64,000 nucleotides of DNA. Source: Listronotus oregonensis. Lineage: Eukaryota > Arthropoda > Insecta > Coleoptera > Curculionidae. Shown piece by piece: positions 43,831-56,125 of the stretch. A program made the position numbers and the translations under genes. A model generated the notes under the pieces. That model had not been told where the DNA came from. It did no database searches and saw nothing but the letters and a program-made list of their open reading frames with translations. The stretch is taken from assembly GCA_019359885.1 (NCBI GenBank), contig JAHBCN010000168.1, positions 62,001 to 126,000 on the forward strand, read 5' to 3'. Each line of letters opens with the position of its first letter. Positions within the stretch are counted from its first letter, which is position 1.

Positions 43831-44374
43831 GTCAAAGGAATTTTGTCAAATTTTGACACTAAAAATAAAGCTGTTTTAAAAGGGGTACTGTTGGACGCAG
43901 AAAGTTGTAGAAATCCAAAAATTTTAAAAATACAGGAAGGGCTCATTTGAAAATTGAAAGTTGAGGAAAGTTCAAAACGAAAAAATACATTAGATATTTC
44001 CTATGCTTTCTTCTCCATTTGACCTTAAATGACCTTGAATCTGTTTTTATGGAGAATTGACTTCAAATTCCGATTCCCGACAAATACAAACGATTTTTTT
44101 CAGATTTTTTGAATCGTACTTAATATCTATTCCCAAAACACATCAAAATAACCTTAATGACTAAGGAGGGTTAACCGACCCTCTCATCGTAATCAGCGAC
44201 ACCAAACCCTTAGCACCCAACCACTTTCGGGGTTCCCGCGTAGATCAAATGTTGACCTGTGTAGTGTAATCAAGTGATATATGTTTTCATGACTGAAAAA
44301 TACCGTGTAAATCTTATGGGGGGTTAAACTTGTTCACAACTAATTTTTACACATTAATAGCGGATTGCACAAAA

Positions 44375-44480
44375 CAACGGTTTAGAATGTTTAAAAAAAA
44401 GTTATGTTAGTCTAATTCCTTGGTTTTAGTAGGCAAACTGAAAAAACCAGACATTTGGAAACATTCTAAACCGTTAACTT
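44375..44480. repeat. Inverted repeat ACGGTTTAGAATGTTT
   Basis: AACGGTTTAGAATGTTT at about 44379 and AAACATTCTAAACCGTT at about 44459 are perfectly complementary with a loop of about 63 bp. Confidence 0.7.
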
Positions 44481-44484
44481 TTGT

Positions 44485-44859
44485 CAAAGATAATACTACT
44501 AGGATAAGATGACCATTCAATGCTATATTTGATACCCCTAATGGACTTTGGCTAACGCGAGCCGATGTCCATCGAGAGATTTTCGCGCCATCCTTTGAAC
44601 ATAAAACTTAAAATGTGCGGAGGCCTTTACACTTCGATGAAACGCGACTAGAAACACAACCGCTTAGCGCCCGCTTTCGCTACTTCGTGTTCCGAATAAG
44701 GTACTGTTTATAGACATTGGCAAGTACCGGTGTTTCTGCTGGGGCAGGGGTTACCGACTTAATTTTTATTCTGGGCATTTACGGAAGCAACTTGAATGTT
44801 CAACTGATTCAAAATGCCCATTTAAATGAACCATCTATTCGTAGTAGTATTATCTTTGC
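44485..44859. mobile_element. TIR element, 375 bp
   Basis: CAAAGATAATACTACTAGGA followed by TAAGATGACCATT is mirrored by AATGAACCATCTATTCGTAG and TAGTATTATCTTTG. The interior is GC-richer. No target duplication defined. Confidence 0.55.
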
Positions 44860-44869
44860 TTTTGTGCAA

Positions 44870-45694
44870 ACCCGCCATAAGCCGTGTATCTTTTAGCGAG
44901 GGTGCCGCGGCGACCTGTTCGTTGTCGCTCTTTCCAGAGCGGCTAACGATGTTTGTTGGATTGATTGATTGATTGATTTGAGGATCGAGCTTTCAATTCA
45001 GTCAAAATAAAATCCTAAGTGTGTACTTAAGAGCCAATCAGCAAAGTTGCCTCATGAAATAAATATGCATCTTTAGACACCAAAGCTCAAATAGCTTATG
45101 GTCATAAAGCCAAAGGACAAACAATATAAACAAACTTAAATAAATCAATGAATATATATTACTTAAAAAAGTAAAATACATATAGTTTGGTAGTAGCTTC
45201 AATAAAACTACTTCTATACAATTATCAAAATAAAGAGCACTCAATAAATGTTCCAACGATTATGGATATATTACAGCAACTGTTTTTAAAATTTTAGAGA
45301 TACAAATCTATTTTTATTTGTTATTTACATGGGATGCGGGTAGACATTTACAAGTACGAAAAAGGGTGATTATATTATTTTTTTTTATATTGGTAGGATA
45401 TAACATATGAATTATTTTTCAAGTAAACTTTTAAAATTTTATAACCAGTTGCTCTATTCTCGTAAAGAGTATACCTGTTGTTAGGGGATAGATATATGAT
45501 AAAGCAAAACCCACAAAAATATTTTCAAGGCACTGGCCAATGGGTTCTTTTCTGTCATATTTAAAAAATATGTAACAGCCTTTTGTTTATAAAAAAATAA
45601 TTTAAATCCATACAAAAAAAAAATAACATAAAAAATTAACATTTTCATAATGCCTGGTAATGTATAGCTAGAAACGTATATTTTTTTGCTTATA
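44870..45694. other. Intergenic, ATTG microsatellite and AT-rich DNA
   Basis: TTGATTGATTGATTGATT near 44960 is a short (GATT)n run. CTGTTGTTAGGGGATAGATATAT near 45474 resembles CTGTTGTCAGGCGACAGATATA at 49555, a shared repeat fragment. No gene. Confidence 0.35.
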
Positions 45695-46535
45695 CAGGGT
45701 GTAAAAAGTATGATGCTCACGGTTTTAATGGGCGATTGTGGAGATCAAAACAAGTCAAAAAGTTTATATGACATATGTGCCAAACTTGGCAGATTTTTGT
45801 CTAAACAATATCAAAGTTATAAACTTTGGAAGCAATTATTTCTGAAAAGCTTAACAATTGGCAACTTTCGTCTTAATCGCTTATCAATAGATTGATCTGC
45901 TAATAAAATAAACTAACATTTAAATGTTTCAATCTATAAATTAAAAAAATATATTAATTTTTTCCCCAGTTAAAAATTAAAAAACAATAGGCAACAGCGC
46001 TACCCAAAAAAGCTTCGTGAATACGTGCATTGTACGTACTGGTGGTGATATGTTTGCCTGTTGTAGGTCAAAATGTTTTTAAATCGGGAAAATATGCCGA
46101 TATGTTATTATTTACGGCGGGGCAAACCAAAATGCTAATCTAGCAGCTAAAATTTCGTGAAAGATTTCCACGACGGCTACATCCATTTGGGACAACCATA
46201 GTGCAGGCGTAACAAAGAGTTTTAAAAACGGGATGTATGCAACCGAGATATCTTATTTTTCAAGCAAACTAAAAAAAGTCCTATTTTAAAACAACATGAA
46301 TATTCAGCTTTATTTTGTGGTAAGTACACCTTTATGTAATTAAACATATCTTTAAAAAAATGTAAACATGTAAAACCTCGCAAAAACGTTCCAAGTTCGA
46401 GTCGATGTAATGAAGCGGGCGCGGAGTTGTCGATTTTTTTAAACTTTAAAAAGCATGTTTTGAAAACATTTACTTTTTACCATGTGTCTTTGGCTTTTTG
46501 ACTTGTTTTGAGCTTCAAAATCGTGCTGATTTTAT
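45695..46535. mobile_element. TIR element, family B copy 2
   Basis: The left end CAGGGTGTAAAAAGTATGAT after TA, with GCTCACGGTTTTAATGGGCG, matches the end at 27316 of copy 1, and homology continues (ATTTTTGTCTAAACAATAT, TTAACAATTGGCAACTTTCG). The right arm (TTGACTTGTTTTGAGC, AAAATCGTGCTGAT) is diverged. Confidence 0.7.
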
Positions 46536-46539
46536 AGGA

Positions 46540-48030
46540 TAGAAATTCTATTTTAATAATTATTATTTTCTCAAATGACCGGTATAAACGTTTCAAACTC
46601 ATATTTTTATCAGAAGTTGTCCATTAAGTCATTCCACTTGTTTTGTTGGATTGGACTTTCCCGGGCCGATTGTACGACGGTAAGAAATTTGTGACTTCTG
46701 GTTTTGGAAAGCTACATCTGATCGACCTTATGAAAAAAAAGTAGTTGTTATGTTTTTGCAGCTCATGCTCTGATCAGTTTGTATTATACACAGAAAGCAT
46801 AAAAATAGTATGAGTTAGTTCGGTTATTCCACAAGTAGAATGTATACTCGCGCTTTGTTTTTTCCACTACATTTTTTAAAGAGTGATAGCAATATTGGGT
46901 CCAAGACAATGACACGACTGAAAATATTTTTAGTGAGTTTAGGTACCTTCCAAACATTAAAAACGTACTTGTAAATGTTCAAATTTGTTTATATATTTTG
47001 TATTTGTTTTTTTTTTGTAAATGAAATACCAATACATAGGAGAAGGTATAAAAGAATGGAAATTTATTGATAGCCTGTGTTATATTTTAACAACAGTAGG
47101 CTACAGCCCAAATACTCAAGTAAATATTGTTCTTATTTCATGCAAACTAAGCTTACGATACATAAAAATAAAATATGTCCATTCTCACTTAGTGGTATAT
47201 TAAGACTACATCAAAATTGAGGATCTTTGTTAAGGATTATCCTTACAATTTTCATTAAAAATTAATATAAAATATTGGAGTCTGAAGCTACTTATTTTGC
47301 ATTTATTTGGTATGGGCCATCATTTATGTTTGGAGAAGGCAAAAGAATCATTGAGCCGCCATTGGCCAACAAAGAACAAGATGCTTTTAGTGGACAATAT
47401 GTTTCCAATTTATTAATTTTAAAGCTAAAGCCTGGGTTAAGGTTAAGAATAATGTAATTTCATATAAATGGAAAATAAGTGACCAAGACTCTATTTTCAG
47501 TTTTAAGGGTAGTTTATAGGCAATGAGTTTATTTACTTTAATTTTGCAAATTACGAAGACAAAGTGGCAGAGATATATGTATGTAATTTATACATAACAA
47601 ATAAAAAATCAAGTTTAACTTTTATAATTTTTTGCCCAAGAACTGATTTCGTGTAAAACCAGCTCTAAGAAAGTTTCTTTTTTGTAATTTAGTTTTCCTC
47701 TTAAACTACCCATACTAAAAATGTGTAAAATTTTAAAATTTAGATATAACATTAAACATGCTCAAAGAATTAACAAGGTTTTGTTGCTACTGCAAGAAAT
47801 TAACTAACAATAAAATTGAATATATCTTTTTTTAACAATGAGTAACAACCAAGAATTTTAAAAATATCTTTTTTAAAAAAATTCCAATTGAATAAATTTT
47901 AGCACCATCTAACCTTATCTAAAATGTTATTAAAACCGAATAAAAAAATTGCAATTAAATATAAATATATAATTTTGATTCATATAAATATACAGAGTGT
48001 TATTCAAATTGGTACGTGTACTTAACAATT
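46540..48030. other. Intergenic, nothing recognised
   Basis: AT-rich. The two 60-codon frames here show no family features. The last 40 bp (CAGAGTGTTATTCAAATTGG) look like a TIR end, but the partner was not found. Confidence 0.3.
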
Positions 48031-48031
48031 A

Positions 48032-49550
48032 AATCTTCTGCGCGAGAAAAAATTCCGGACATACGATTTCTCATTATGTATTTTAGACTTAGCTAACCTA
48101 ACCTATATCACCTCAACTTTACCTGAAAATTGTCGAAGTGACAAAAAATAAATGTCAACGGATTACATATATGATTTCACGATTAATATAATATATATTT
48201 AGAACAGAATAATTTTTATTAAAATGAATAGACCAAACAAAATACAAAGAGCAAGATTGATTTTGTTATTTGAAAAGGGTCATGCCATAAGGCAAATATC
48301 CGAGGAAATTAACTTACCAAAAAGTACCGTTTAAGATTTAAAGCAAAAGTGGCAAAATAGCGTCTTCTTAAATAGATTGTAGGAAAGTGGCAGAAAAAGT
48401 ATCAAACAAGGAACAAGATAATAGACTGTTCAATTATTTGGAAAACCATCCATTTCAAACACCCGTGGAAGCTCATAGACAAACTGAATTTCCTGGATCT
48501 GTTTGGGTAGCAAGACGACGCGTCAAGAAAAGATCCAATTAAGAAATCGTGCTGCTGTCAAGAAACCATTTTTAACGTAGGTTAACAAATAGTAAAGAGT
48601 GGGATTTGCTTTGCAGTATTCACAGGAACGGTAGAAGTTTTGGAGAAATGTCGTTTTTACGGATGAGAAGACCTTTCAATCTTGTTATAATGAGCGAGTT
48701 AGAGTGTACAGATCTCGAAACACAAGATTTGAAGAGAAGTATACCCAATCAGTTAAAGCAAGTGGTAGAGTTTCAGTTAATGTGGGGATATATGACTGCA
48801 AGAGGCCTTGGGCTTTGCCACCACATTAATGGAAGATTTACAGGAGAAGTTTATAATATTGATATATTACAAAATGTTATGCTAACCTCATAAACTAATA
48901 TCTTTTATTAGAGAAACTTTATTTATCAACAAAACAACTGCCTCGTTTACACGGCAAGAGTTGCTGACTGGATGCGAGAAAATAATATAAATTTACTACA
49001 ATGTCCCTTAAGGAGTCCAGATGTCAATCCCATAGAAAATGTTTGTGGTCACATTGTGAAAACAGTGAATAAGGCCAATGATTTCTGTCCACAAGATTAA
49101 TAAAATATGGAACAACTATAATGCACATCATATCCAAAGACTGATAGCATCCATGCCCAAGCGTTTAAATCTCATTATTAACAAAAGAGGCGCAGGAATA
49201 AAATATTAGTTTACTAATATACTTTATATTTTTATGTCTATATGTTGTTTTAATAAACGAAATATCTGATATACTTATTACACAGTCAATTTTTGTGCAA
49301 GAGTTTGCACTCTTCAATTTTATTAAAAATTAATCTGTTTTAAATATATTAATCTTGATATTATATGTTATCTGCAGACGTTTATTTAGTAATTATTTGC
49401 TTTTTGGTAAAAAACGTTCCTTTAAAAAAAAATACGTTTTTTACCAGTTTAATTGCCTAAGGCCTTAAAGGTAAAAACCCAGTTTACGCAATTTCAAAAA
49501 TATGACAGAAAATGTTAACCTAAGTGTCCGGAATTTTTCACCCGCAACTG
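48032..49550 (+). mobile_element. Decayed Tc1-like DD34E transposon, about 1.5 kb
   Basis: The right end TTTTTCACCCGCAACTG before TA is mirrored near 48038 by CTGCGCGAGAAAAAATTCCGG; both include TTCCGGAC. The plus strand encodes, with stops and frameshifts, a helix-turn-helix N-terminus (NKIQRARLILLFEKG, ISEEINLPKSTV) from 48225, then VFTDEKTFQS (first Asp), RVYRSRNTRFEEKYTQS, VWGYMTARG, IYQQNNC (second Asp apparently changed to Asn), and LRSPDVNPIENVCGHIVKTV with the Glu. Total length fits Tc1 elements. Inactive. Confidence 0.75.
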
Positions 49551-50196
49551 TACCTGTTGTCAGGCGACAGATATACTTAAATAAATTTACGGACCTGCTC
49601 TTAAATTACGGGAAAAATCATGGGATCTCTGTATAAAAGCCAGTCCGGCATGCAATTTTGTATGTTTCACAAGCGTCTAGTGCCTCAAAATTTTATCTTT
49701 ACATGGCAGCAAAGTAACTTAGCAACCCGTTGTTGTTATATGTCACCAGAGAATAAATCTTTTTTTTTTTTACTTAAGTTAAACAAACAGGCGTAATACA
49801 TTTCAAAGCCCAACTTTGTAATATACATACAGAATCTTTTGAAATTACAAACGAAAAGAACTCACTTTTTCATGTTTTCTGCGTGATGCAAGAAAGCACT
49901 GAATTATATTCAGTTTAAAATAAAACTGAGCTTCTAAGTTGATAATAAATAGTATACAATTTTTAAAACCTCTTTCAATTAAAAATCAATTATTTTTATA
50001 TCTACATCTAAAATTTTTATAAAAAACTGATTATCTTGCAGTAGCAACAACATAAAAAACACAATAGTATAGTATAAAAAAAAGTGTATATTTTTGTAAA
50101 TTTTTTAAAATAAATATGTAATAAAGCTTTTAAAACTGTAGTAGTTTTCAAATAGTGTAAGGTTTGTTCCAACCCCGCAAAATATTGTATATTGTA
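49551..50196. other. Intergenic, AT-rich spacer between two transposons
   Basis: Contains TGTTGTCAGGCGACAGATATA, shared with 45474; otherwise nothing recognised. Confidence 0.3.
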
Positions 50197-52698
50197 CAGG
50201 GTGTCCAGTTTTCGTGTGTTTTCATATACCAGCTCCCTTACTATAAAAGATAGAAAAATTGGGTTTGCGGCTTACTGTCCTATTTTTTTATGAAAATTTC
50301 ATTGCCGCAAACGAAATTTTCATAGCCCCTTAGTTTCTGACATACAGGGCGATTTTGAAAATTTGTCATTTTTGACGGTCCCCTGTATCTCGATTATTTG
50401 GTAACTTTTCAATAAAGTGAAAATGGATTGTTATAGAGTTTTTTACGTAGAATTCAGTGGCATAGGTAGTTTTTTTCTAAAAGTTTTGTTTTTGAGTTAC
50501 GACCCAAACTTATGTTTTTTAAATGGGACACCCTATATATATTTTTTTATCTTATTCCCTTTCACAGGCCTTTCAAAAATATATAATAGTCCATATTTAC
50601 TTCTTTTAAAAAGGAAAATTTTAACATTTTTTGTAAAATTTATCATTTTCCGATGGTCAATCACGGATAGCCATGACAAAAACAAAATTCTGTAAATGCG
50701 CCATTATGGATTGTTATTGTTGTCAAATATTACTGTTATTTGTTTGATTTGGTTTTTGTTATGTGGGAGTTTACTTTATTATTTTTGTGAAAAATTGTTC
50801 CACATGGCACAAAATAATAGATATGAGAATTATGAAAACACGATATGTATGTTTGTTTTATCCAAGCTAATGAAGACGCCAACGCAGCCTCGAGCTTTAT
50901 TTTAATCGGTAAGGTTTAATAGTATATTATATACCTATAGGTTAAGAAGTAGCCTTCTCAACAATGATATATTATAGGATGTTTTTTATTATAATGTGAG
51001 CATATCTGATGATTTGAATAGATTTTGACATTGCTAATATTCAGCATTAACAAAAAAATTGATATGTAACATTAATATTCATAATAAATATAAAAGTTTT
51101 AATCATTATTATTATCTAGCTTTTTGTTACATATCTAATTATTTCGTAGGTATCCAGAAAGACATCAACCTGATAAAAGAATATTTCATAAAATCAAAGC
51201 CAATCTCATTGAACACGGATCTTTTAAAAACTAAGGCCTAATTTTACAACAAGGAAAACAAGGAAGAAAATGAAATAAATGTTTTGGCTTCTGTCGGGTA
51301 CAACCATCCATATCATGCAGAAAATATATGATATGGTTGGGGTTAAAAATCAAAAACTCAGTTAATACTAAAAAACATAAGTTTAGACCATACAAATACC
51401 ATCTCGTCCAGCATTTGCATCCCGGTGATGCAGAACGTAGGGTAGTTTTTTGCAATTGGTACCTACAAATGTTGCAGGAAAATGCAAATTTTGAAAGAAA
51501 GGTGGTGTGGTCAGACAAGACTTATTTTACCAGTTCTGGTATTCTAAACCGAAACAACTCAAGGTACTGGTCCCAACGAACCAATATGTAATATTTCCTG
51601 AGAACGTCAAGGTCGGTTTGGATTTAGCGTGTCATGCTTCATTTTTGGCACTAAAATTAAGTATTTTATCTATGAAGGAACGCTAACCGGAAATAGACAC
51701 CTAGAAATAATGCGAATGCACTAATGGAAATATTAGAGGATGTTCCTTTGGCCGATTTAAATAATATTTATTACCAGCAAGATGGCGCTCCGAGTCACAA
51801 TGCTCAAATAGTGAGAGAATATTTAGAAACAACATTTCCAGATAAATGGATTGGTACGAATGGACCTGTCAGGTGGCCCCAAGATCCCCAGATCTTTCTG
51901 TGTTGGATTTTTTTTTTGGGGGTATATGACAAATCAGATATATATGAGACAATACCACAATATTGATCAACTTCAGAAGCTACACATCAAGCGTTTAGGC
52001 TTTTGCAGGGTAGGCCAATTACTTTATTAAATGGATTGCGAAAAATTGAATAAGTATGTCGAAAGTGTTTGGAACACAACGGAGCCCAATTCGAGCAATT
52101 TTTGTAATTTAAATAAATAAAAATAAATTAATATGTTATTTTCTTTTAATGTTGCTTAGTTATTATGTATTAATATAGAGTTGTTATAATAAAAATGACG
52201 TTAATTTTGTTTTGATTTGCGGGCATAGCCTTCTATACGAAAAATGATAAATTTTACAAAAAATGTTAAAATTTTCCTTTTTTAAAAGAAATAAATATGG
52301 ACTATTATATATTTTTGAAAAGCCTGTGAAAGGGGGAATAAGATAAAAAAATAATATATAGGGTGTCCCATTTAAAAAAACATAAGTTTGGGTCGTAACT
52401 CAAAAACAAAACTTTTTAGAAAAAACTACCTACGCCACTAAATTCTACGTAAAAACTCTATATCAATCCATTTTCACTTTATTGAAAAGTTACCAAATAA
52501 TCGAGATACAGGGGACGGTCAAAAATGACAAATTTTCAAAATCGCCCTGTATGTCAGAAACTAAGGGGGCTATGAAAATTTCGTTTGCGGCAATGAAAGT
52601 TTCATAAAAAAATAGGACAGTAAGCCGCAAACCCCATCTTTCTATCTTTTATAGTAAGGGAGCTGGTATATGAAAACACACGAAAACTGGACACCCTG
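50197..52698 (+). mobile_element. Tc1/mariner-type transposon with TIRs of about 460 bp
   Basis: The ends CAGGGTGTCCAGTTTTCGTG and CACGAAAACTGGACACCCTG are perfect inverses, each flanked by TA (50195-50196, 52699-52700). The inverted arms stay highly similar to about 50653 and 52228, unusually long for this superfamily. An internal GGGACACCCTAT at 50525 and its mirror at 52360 echo the terminal motif, as if an older TIR lay inside the present one. The 1.57-kb core carries a degraded transposase on the plus strand. The high arm similarity suggests recent gene conversion or a fairly young insertion. Confidence 0.85.
50804..52050 (+). pseudogene. Transposase of the 2.5-kb TIR element, with a probable intron
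   Basis: N-terminal exon from MAQNNRYENYENT near 50804 (one shift) to LYFNR; intron 50909-51149 (GTAAGG ... TTTCGTAG); then YPERHQPDKRIFHKIKANLI and IEHGSF, a helix-turn-helix region. Later, in mixed frames: KFRPYKYHLVQHLHPGDAER, VVWSDKTYFTSSGILNRNN (first Asp), IYYQQDGAPSHNAQIV (second Asp), FPDKWIGTNGPVRWP and RSPDLSVLDFFF (third acidic residue). The catalytic triad can be traced but stops and shifts make it inactive. Confidence 0.7.
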
Positions 52699-52699
52699 T

Positions 52700-53225
52700 A
52701 CATGATCCCATTCCCATTCTCGTACCCATTCCAACCAACCAACCAAACTTCGAACGTATGATCCCTTTGCACGTTCCAACTTTGTCGTTTTTGATTTGAC
52801 ATAAAGAGTACAAAGGCGACACCTGCGCGTTTGATTGATTCTAATAGTTTCTAAACCGTCAGACGGCGGCACAAAAACCGTGGGTAGAAACAAACCTATA
52901 GTAATTGCAAATAGAAATTAAAACTGGAGATCACAACACGCAACCAATATTTTTTTAGTTCAAGCAACGACCGTTAAATCTCTACGTCATCCAATACCAG
53001 AAAGAATCGTTAAATTTAGTTCTTATGGCTACAGACAACAATGGTGTACATACTTAAAAAAAAAAGAAAAATCCACACCGATAACACTTGTTCCAACGTT
53101 GTATATACTAATAAAAATAAACAAAATTTTTAAAAAGGTAAAATCAAAGAGCATAAAAGGTATGCTTAAAATTTATTTTAATTTAAATTGCAAATTTGTT
53201 ATATAAAATTAATTAAGTCCGTTGT
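52700..53225. other. Intergenic, nothing recognised
   Basis: Begins with a (CCAA)n-like run (CCAACCAACCAACC) and contains a mildly GC-rich patch near 52820-52890. No gene or TIR. Confidence 0.3.
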
Positions 53226-53227
53226 TA

Positions 53228-53560
53228 CTAGAAATGGATCCAAAATCATTTTTTATTGAAACATATGGAAAAAAATAAGATATTTATAAAAACAAACCAA
53301 CAAATAGGTTGTCCCATTAGAAATAGTAATTTTGTCATATCCAAATTGCGACCCAAATAGGTAGGTTTAAACTTTTTCCCTGATGATGTATGGCAAAATT
53401 GCGGACTAAAAATTAGTGGTATAAATTTAATTTGATTAAGCCATGGCAAAATTCAAAAGATGACTATTTTACGTTTTTTCTTAATACAGGTAAAGCCACA
53501 AATACGGCTGTTTCTCTTCGTTGGAAGATTGTACATTATTTTTTTTAAATAGGAAAAGTG
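53228..53560 (+). repeat. Dispersed family S copy 1 (other at 62250-62480)
   Basis: ATTTTTTATTGAAACATATGG, TTTATAAAAACAAACCAA, AATAGGTTGTCCCATTAG and GCCACAAATACGG appear in the same order near 62255-62440. Its middle carries the family R phrases GTATGGCAAAATTGCGG and AAGCCATGGCAAAATT. Confidence 0.5.
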
Positions 53561-55126
53561 TATTTTCATTACGATTTCAACAACTTTCCTCAATTTCTGT
53601 ATGCTTCTAGTAGCATATTGAATATCCCCTTCAATTTTTAGGAATAAGTTCTGAAACACCCTGTATACAGCTTCTTCTAATACTCGATGACGTAAGTAAT
53701 TCAACGGCCGTCGCGTCTACTATTATTTATCCTTACGAATACTTTTTGCACTCCCTATTTATACAGTAAAACATAAAAGAAGAAAAGCAAACACTATTTA
53801 AACAAACTTTTAATAATTTACTTGTTGCATTTTTCTATTGCAATCTCCTGTAATAAAATGTACCAACTGATACCATAAGCTCTGTGTCTGTATAAAAGTA
53901 AGGTCCATTTGTACAATAAAGACTTTATTAAACTCAGTTCCTCTGAAATTTGACTTGTCAGTTTAAAATGTACCTATTGCTGCCATGTTGACGTCTGATT
54001 TGACACCCAAATTGGAAAGCCCAACCACCATCAAAGTTCAGTAAAACCGAGTTTAGGCCAGGGTGTGTCAATAGAGCGACTAAATTATAAAGACACAAAA
54101 AAAAAACTTTACATAAAATTTATACCATTTGTAATGATGTAAGATGTAATGTTAATGTACTGATATAGTGTTAGGGTACCTACAGTTAAAATTTCATTTA
54201 GTTTAATCAACTCTAATCATCACTTTACAATGGTCACACTAAATATGTATGTGAAGCCTCTTTTGACCACATATTTAAGAATAAAAAATATAAAGCATTT
54301 ACATTAAAAAAAAGAAAATGCTGTCTTCTATATATTTTTAAATATTTTATCTTTATGCATCATTATAAATGTTACAAATTTTGTCCAAAGTTTTGTTTTT
54401 ATATATTTTTTAGTTGTTATCGAAAGCAAACGTTTGGTTGACACATTCTCTACAACAGTGGCGTTTAAAAAGAGGAAGTACCAAATTAAAACAAAATCAC
54501 AAATAGTCTCTTTGCCACGTTTAAACATAACTTCCTGTGAGATTAATGTGGTAGCACCACCGCGTCGCCTAAAAGGTACCGGGAAATGCAATATCTGCAT
54601 GTTGACGGAACTGTAATAAAATGGGTTAAACATTGAAATTTTATACGAAACTTGGCCTTTGTAGTTTAATAAAAATGTAATTTTCTAGTTAAAAAGAATG
54701 AAGACAAAAAGGACCTTTTATTTTGCACCGCCCAACAAGTTTGCTGGCTAAAATGGACAATAAAAAGTCGGCGAAGTCATACTATATTCATCTTAAAAAT
54801 TATTCGTTTTCTTAATAAAAGCGGCCGCGTAGAAGTGGAGACTTTTTATTTTTAATTATTACTGGTTCTTCCTCTATCATCAGCCTCCACTGTTGTATAA
54901 CTGGTCCTAAAGGTCTAAAATTTCAAATTATTAACAAAAAAAACTGTCAAGGTTAAAAAATCAGGGAGCTTAGTGATAAAATTATGATTCACAAAAATCC
55001 TAAATTTGCCACCGAACATCCTTTAGATCCTGCAGTATAACTATAACAGTATTCGCTTAAAGCACAAAAATCCAAATAGGTACATATTTTCCTGCAATTT
55101 ACAATATTTAATATTTAATTAATATA
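53560..55126. other. Intergenic, nothing recognised
   Basis: AT-rich. A 60-codon plus frame at 54434-54616 overlaps a 101-codon minus frame; the plus frame follows a TTTTTTTAG acceptor-like site and ends in CNICMLTEL, but I recognise no domain and no partner exon. Confidence 0.3.
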
Positions 55127-55534
55127 CACTGCTTAAAAAAATTAAGAAAAACACTTTTTAATAACCTTATAAAATATTAGCTTTGTGTTTTTAGACAAAA
55201 AAGTTATATAGCTTTAATTAAAGGTTTTGTAAAAATACATAATTTAGGTCAGATAAAATTTCTTGAGCTTTTTTAGTTTTAAAGATATTGACGTTTTAAA
55301 TTTTAAAAATAATCGTTCATATCTCAAAACTATGACAGTATACAAAAAATTATGGAACAAAAAATACAGCTTTCTTAATTGTCTATATAAAAATTTATAT
55401 AAATGACACATTCTTTGATTTATTGTGAGAAAATGGGTGTCTTTTGAAATTGTAAGCTTGATCTGAATGTAACAACGAACACCTTAAAAGTTACAAATAG
55501 ACTAAGAGGTGTTTCGTTATTTTTTTGAGCAATG
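55127..55534. mobile_element. Tc1-like MITE, 408 bp
   Basis: CACTGCTTAAAAAAATTAAG at the left and TATTTTTTTGAGCAATG at the right are inverted and TA-flanked. (TA)CA(C/T)TGCTnAAAAAAAT is the kind of end found in insect Tc1-like elements. No transposase. Confidence 0.65.
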
Positions 55535-56001
55535 TATTAAAGTTGACAATATTGTATTTCTTTTACTTTTGTGGGTGATTTAACACCATATAAAAAAAAA
55601 CTGACCCACCCATATTTACAAAACTTTATTGTGATGTGAATTTTAATTAAACCTCCGATATAAAAAAATCACTTTTTACAGACGCTTTCTATAATTCGCG
55701 GAGTTTAACATTATTGAAAAAATTAACAAACTGGTGGCCTATTTCTTTGGCATAAGAGTAAATGTACGTTAGTTACAAAAAAACCTAATTACATACTCGC
55801 ACAGATTTACAATGAGCCAAATAAAATCCCTCATTTTATTTAAATATATTTAATTATATAATACCTCTTGAAAATTTCTGCTTTAAAGCGGACACTGGAA
55901 GTTAAGAGCTCACAAATCATATTTAACACTTTTTCTCAAATTAAAACACAATTATTCACACTTTCACAAGTGAATATGGTAAACAAATCTCACCCTTTTT
56001 T
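55535..56001. other. Mad: Mad 3' flank
   Basis: Downstream of the Mad stop on the minus strand. TTTATT at about 55837 (AATAAA on the minus strand) is a possible polyadenylation signal. Nothing else seen. Confidence 0.3.
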
Positions 56002-56125
56002 TTAAGACATCGAACTGCATGGTAACTTAGGTGATCCCATTTGGGTCAGCACCCTATCGAGCCATTGCAGGGGACCATTCAGGTGAAGTTCTATCCAACA
56101 GGGGGTTGAAGTTACTGTTTGACGC
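56002..56125 (-). CDS. Mad: Mad last exon with SSMS phosphorylation tail
   Basis: Acceptor ATTTATAG. Encodes RQTVTSTPCWIELHLNGPLQ, WLDRVLTQMGSPKLPCSSMS then TAA at 56004-56002. The C-terminal SSxS motif is the receptor kinase target. Confidence 0.95.

Noticed and set aside
54434..54616. Possible small gene or exon ending in CNICMLTEL
   Set aside because: A lone CxxC pair and an acceptor-like TTTTTTTAG are not enough; no partner exon, and the opposite strand is equally open.
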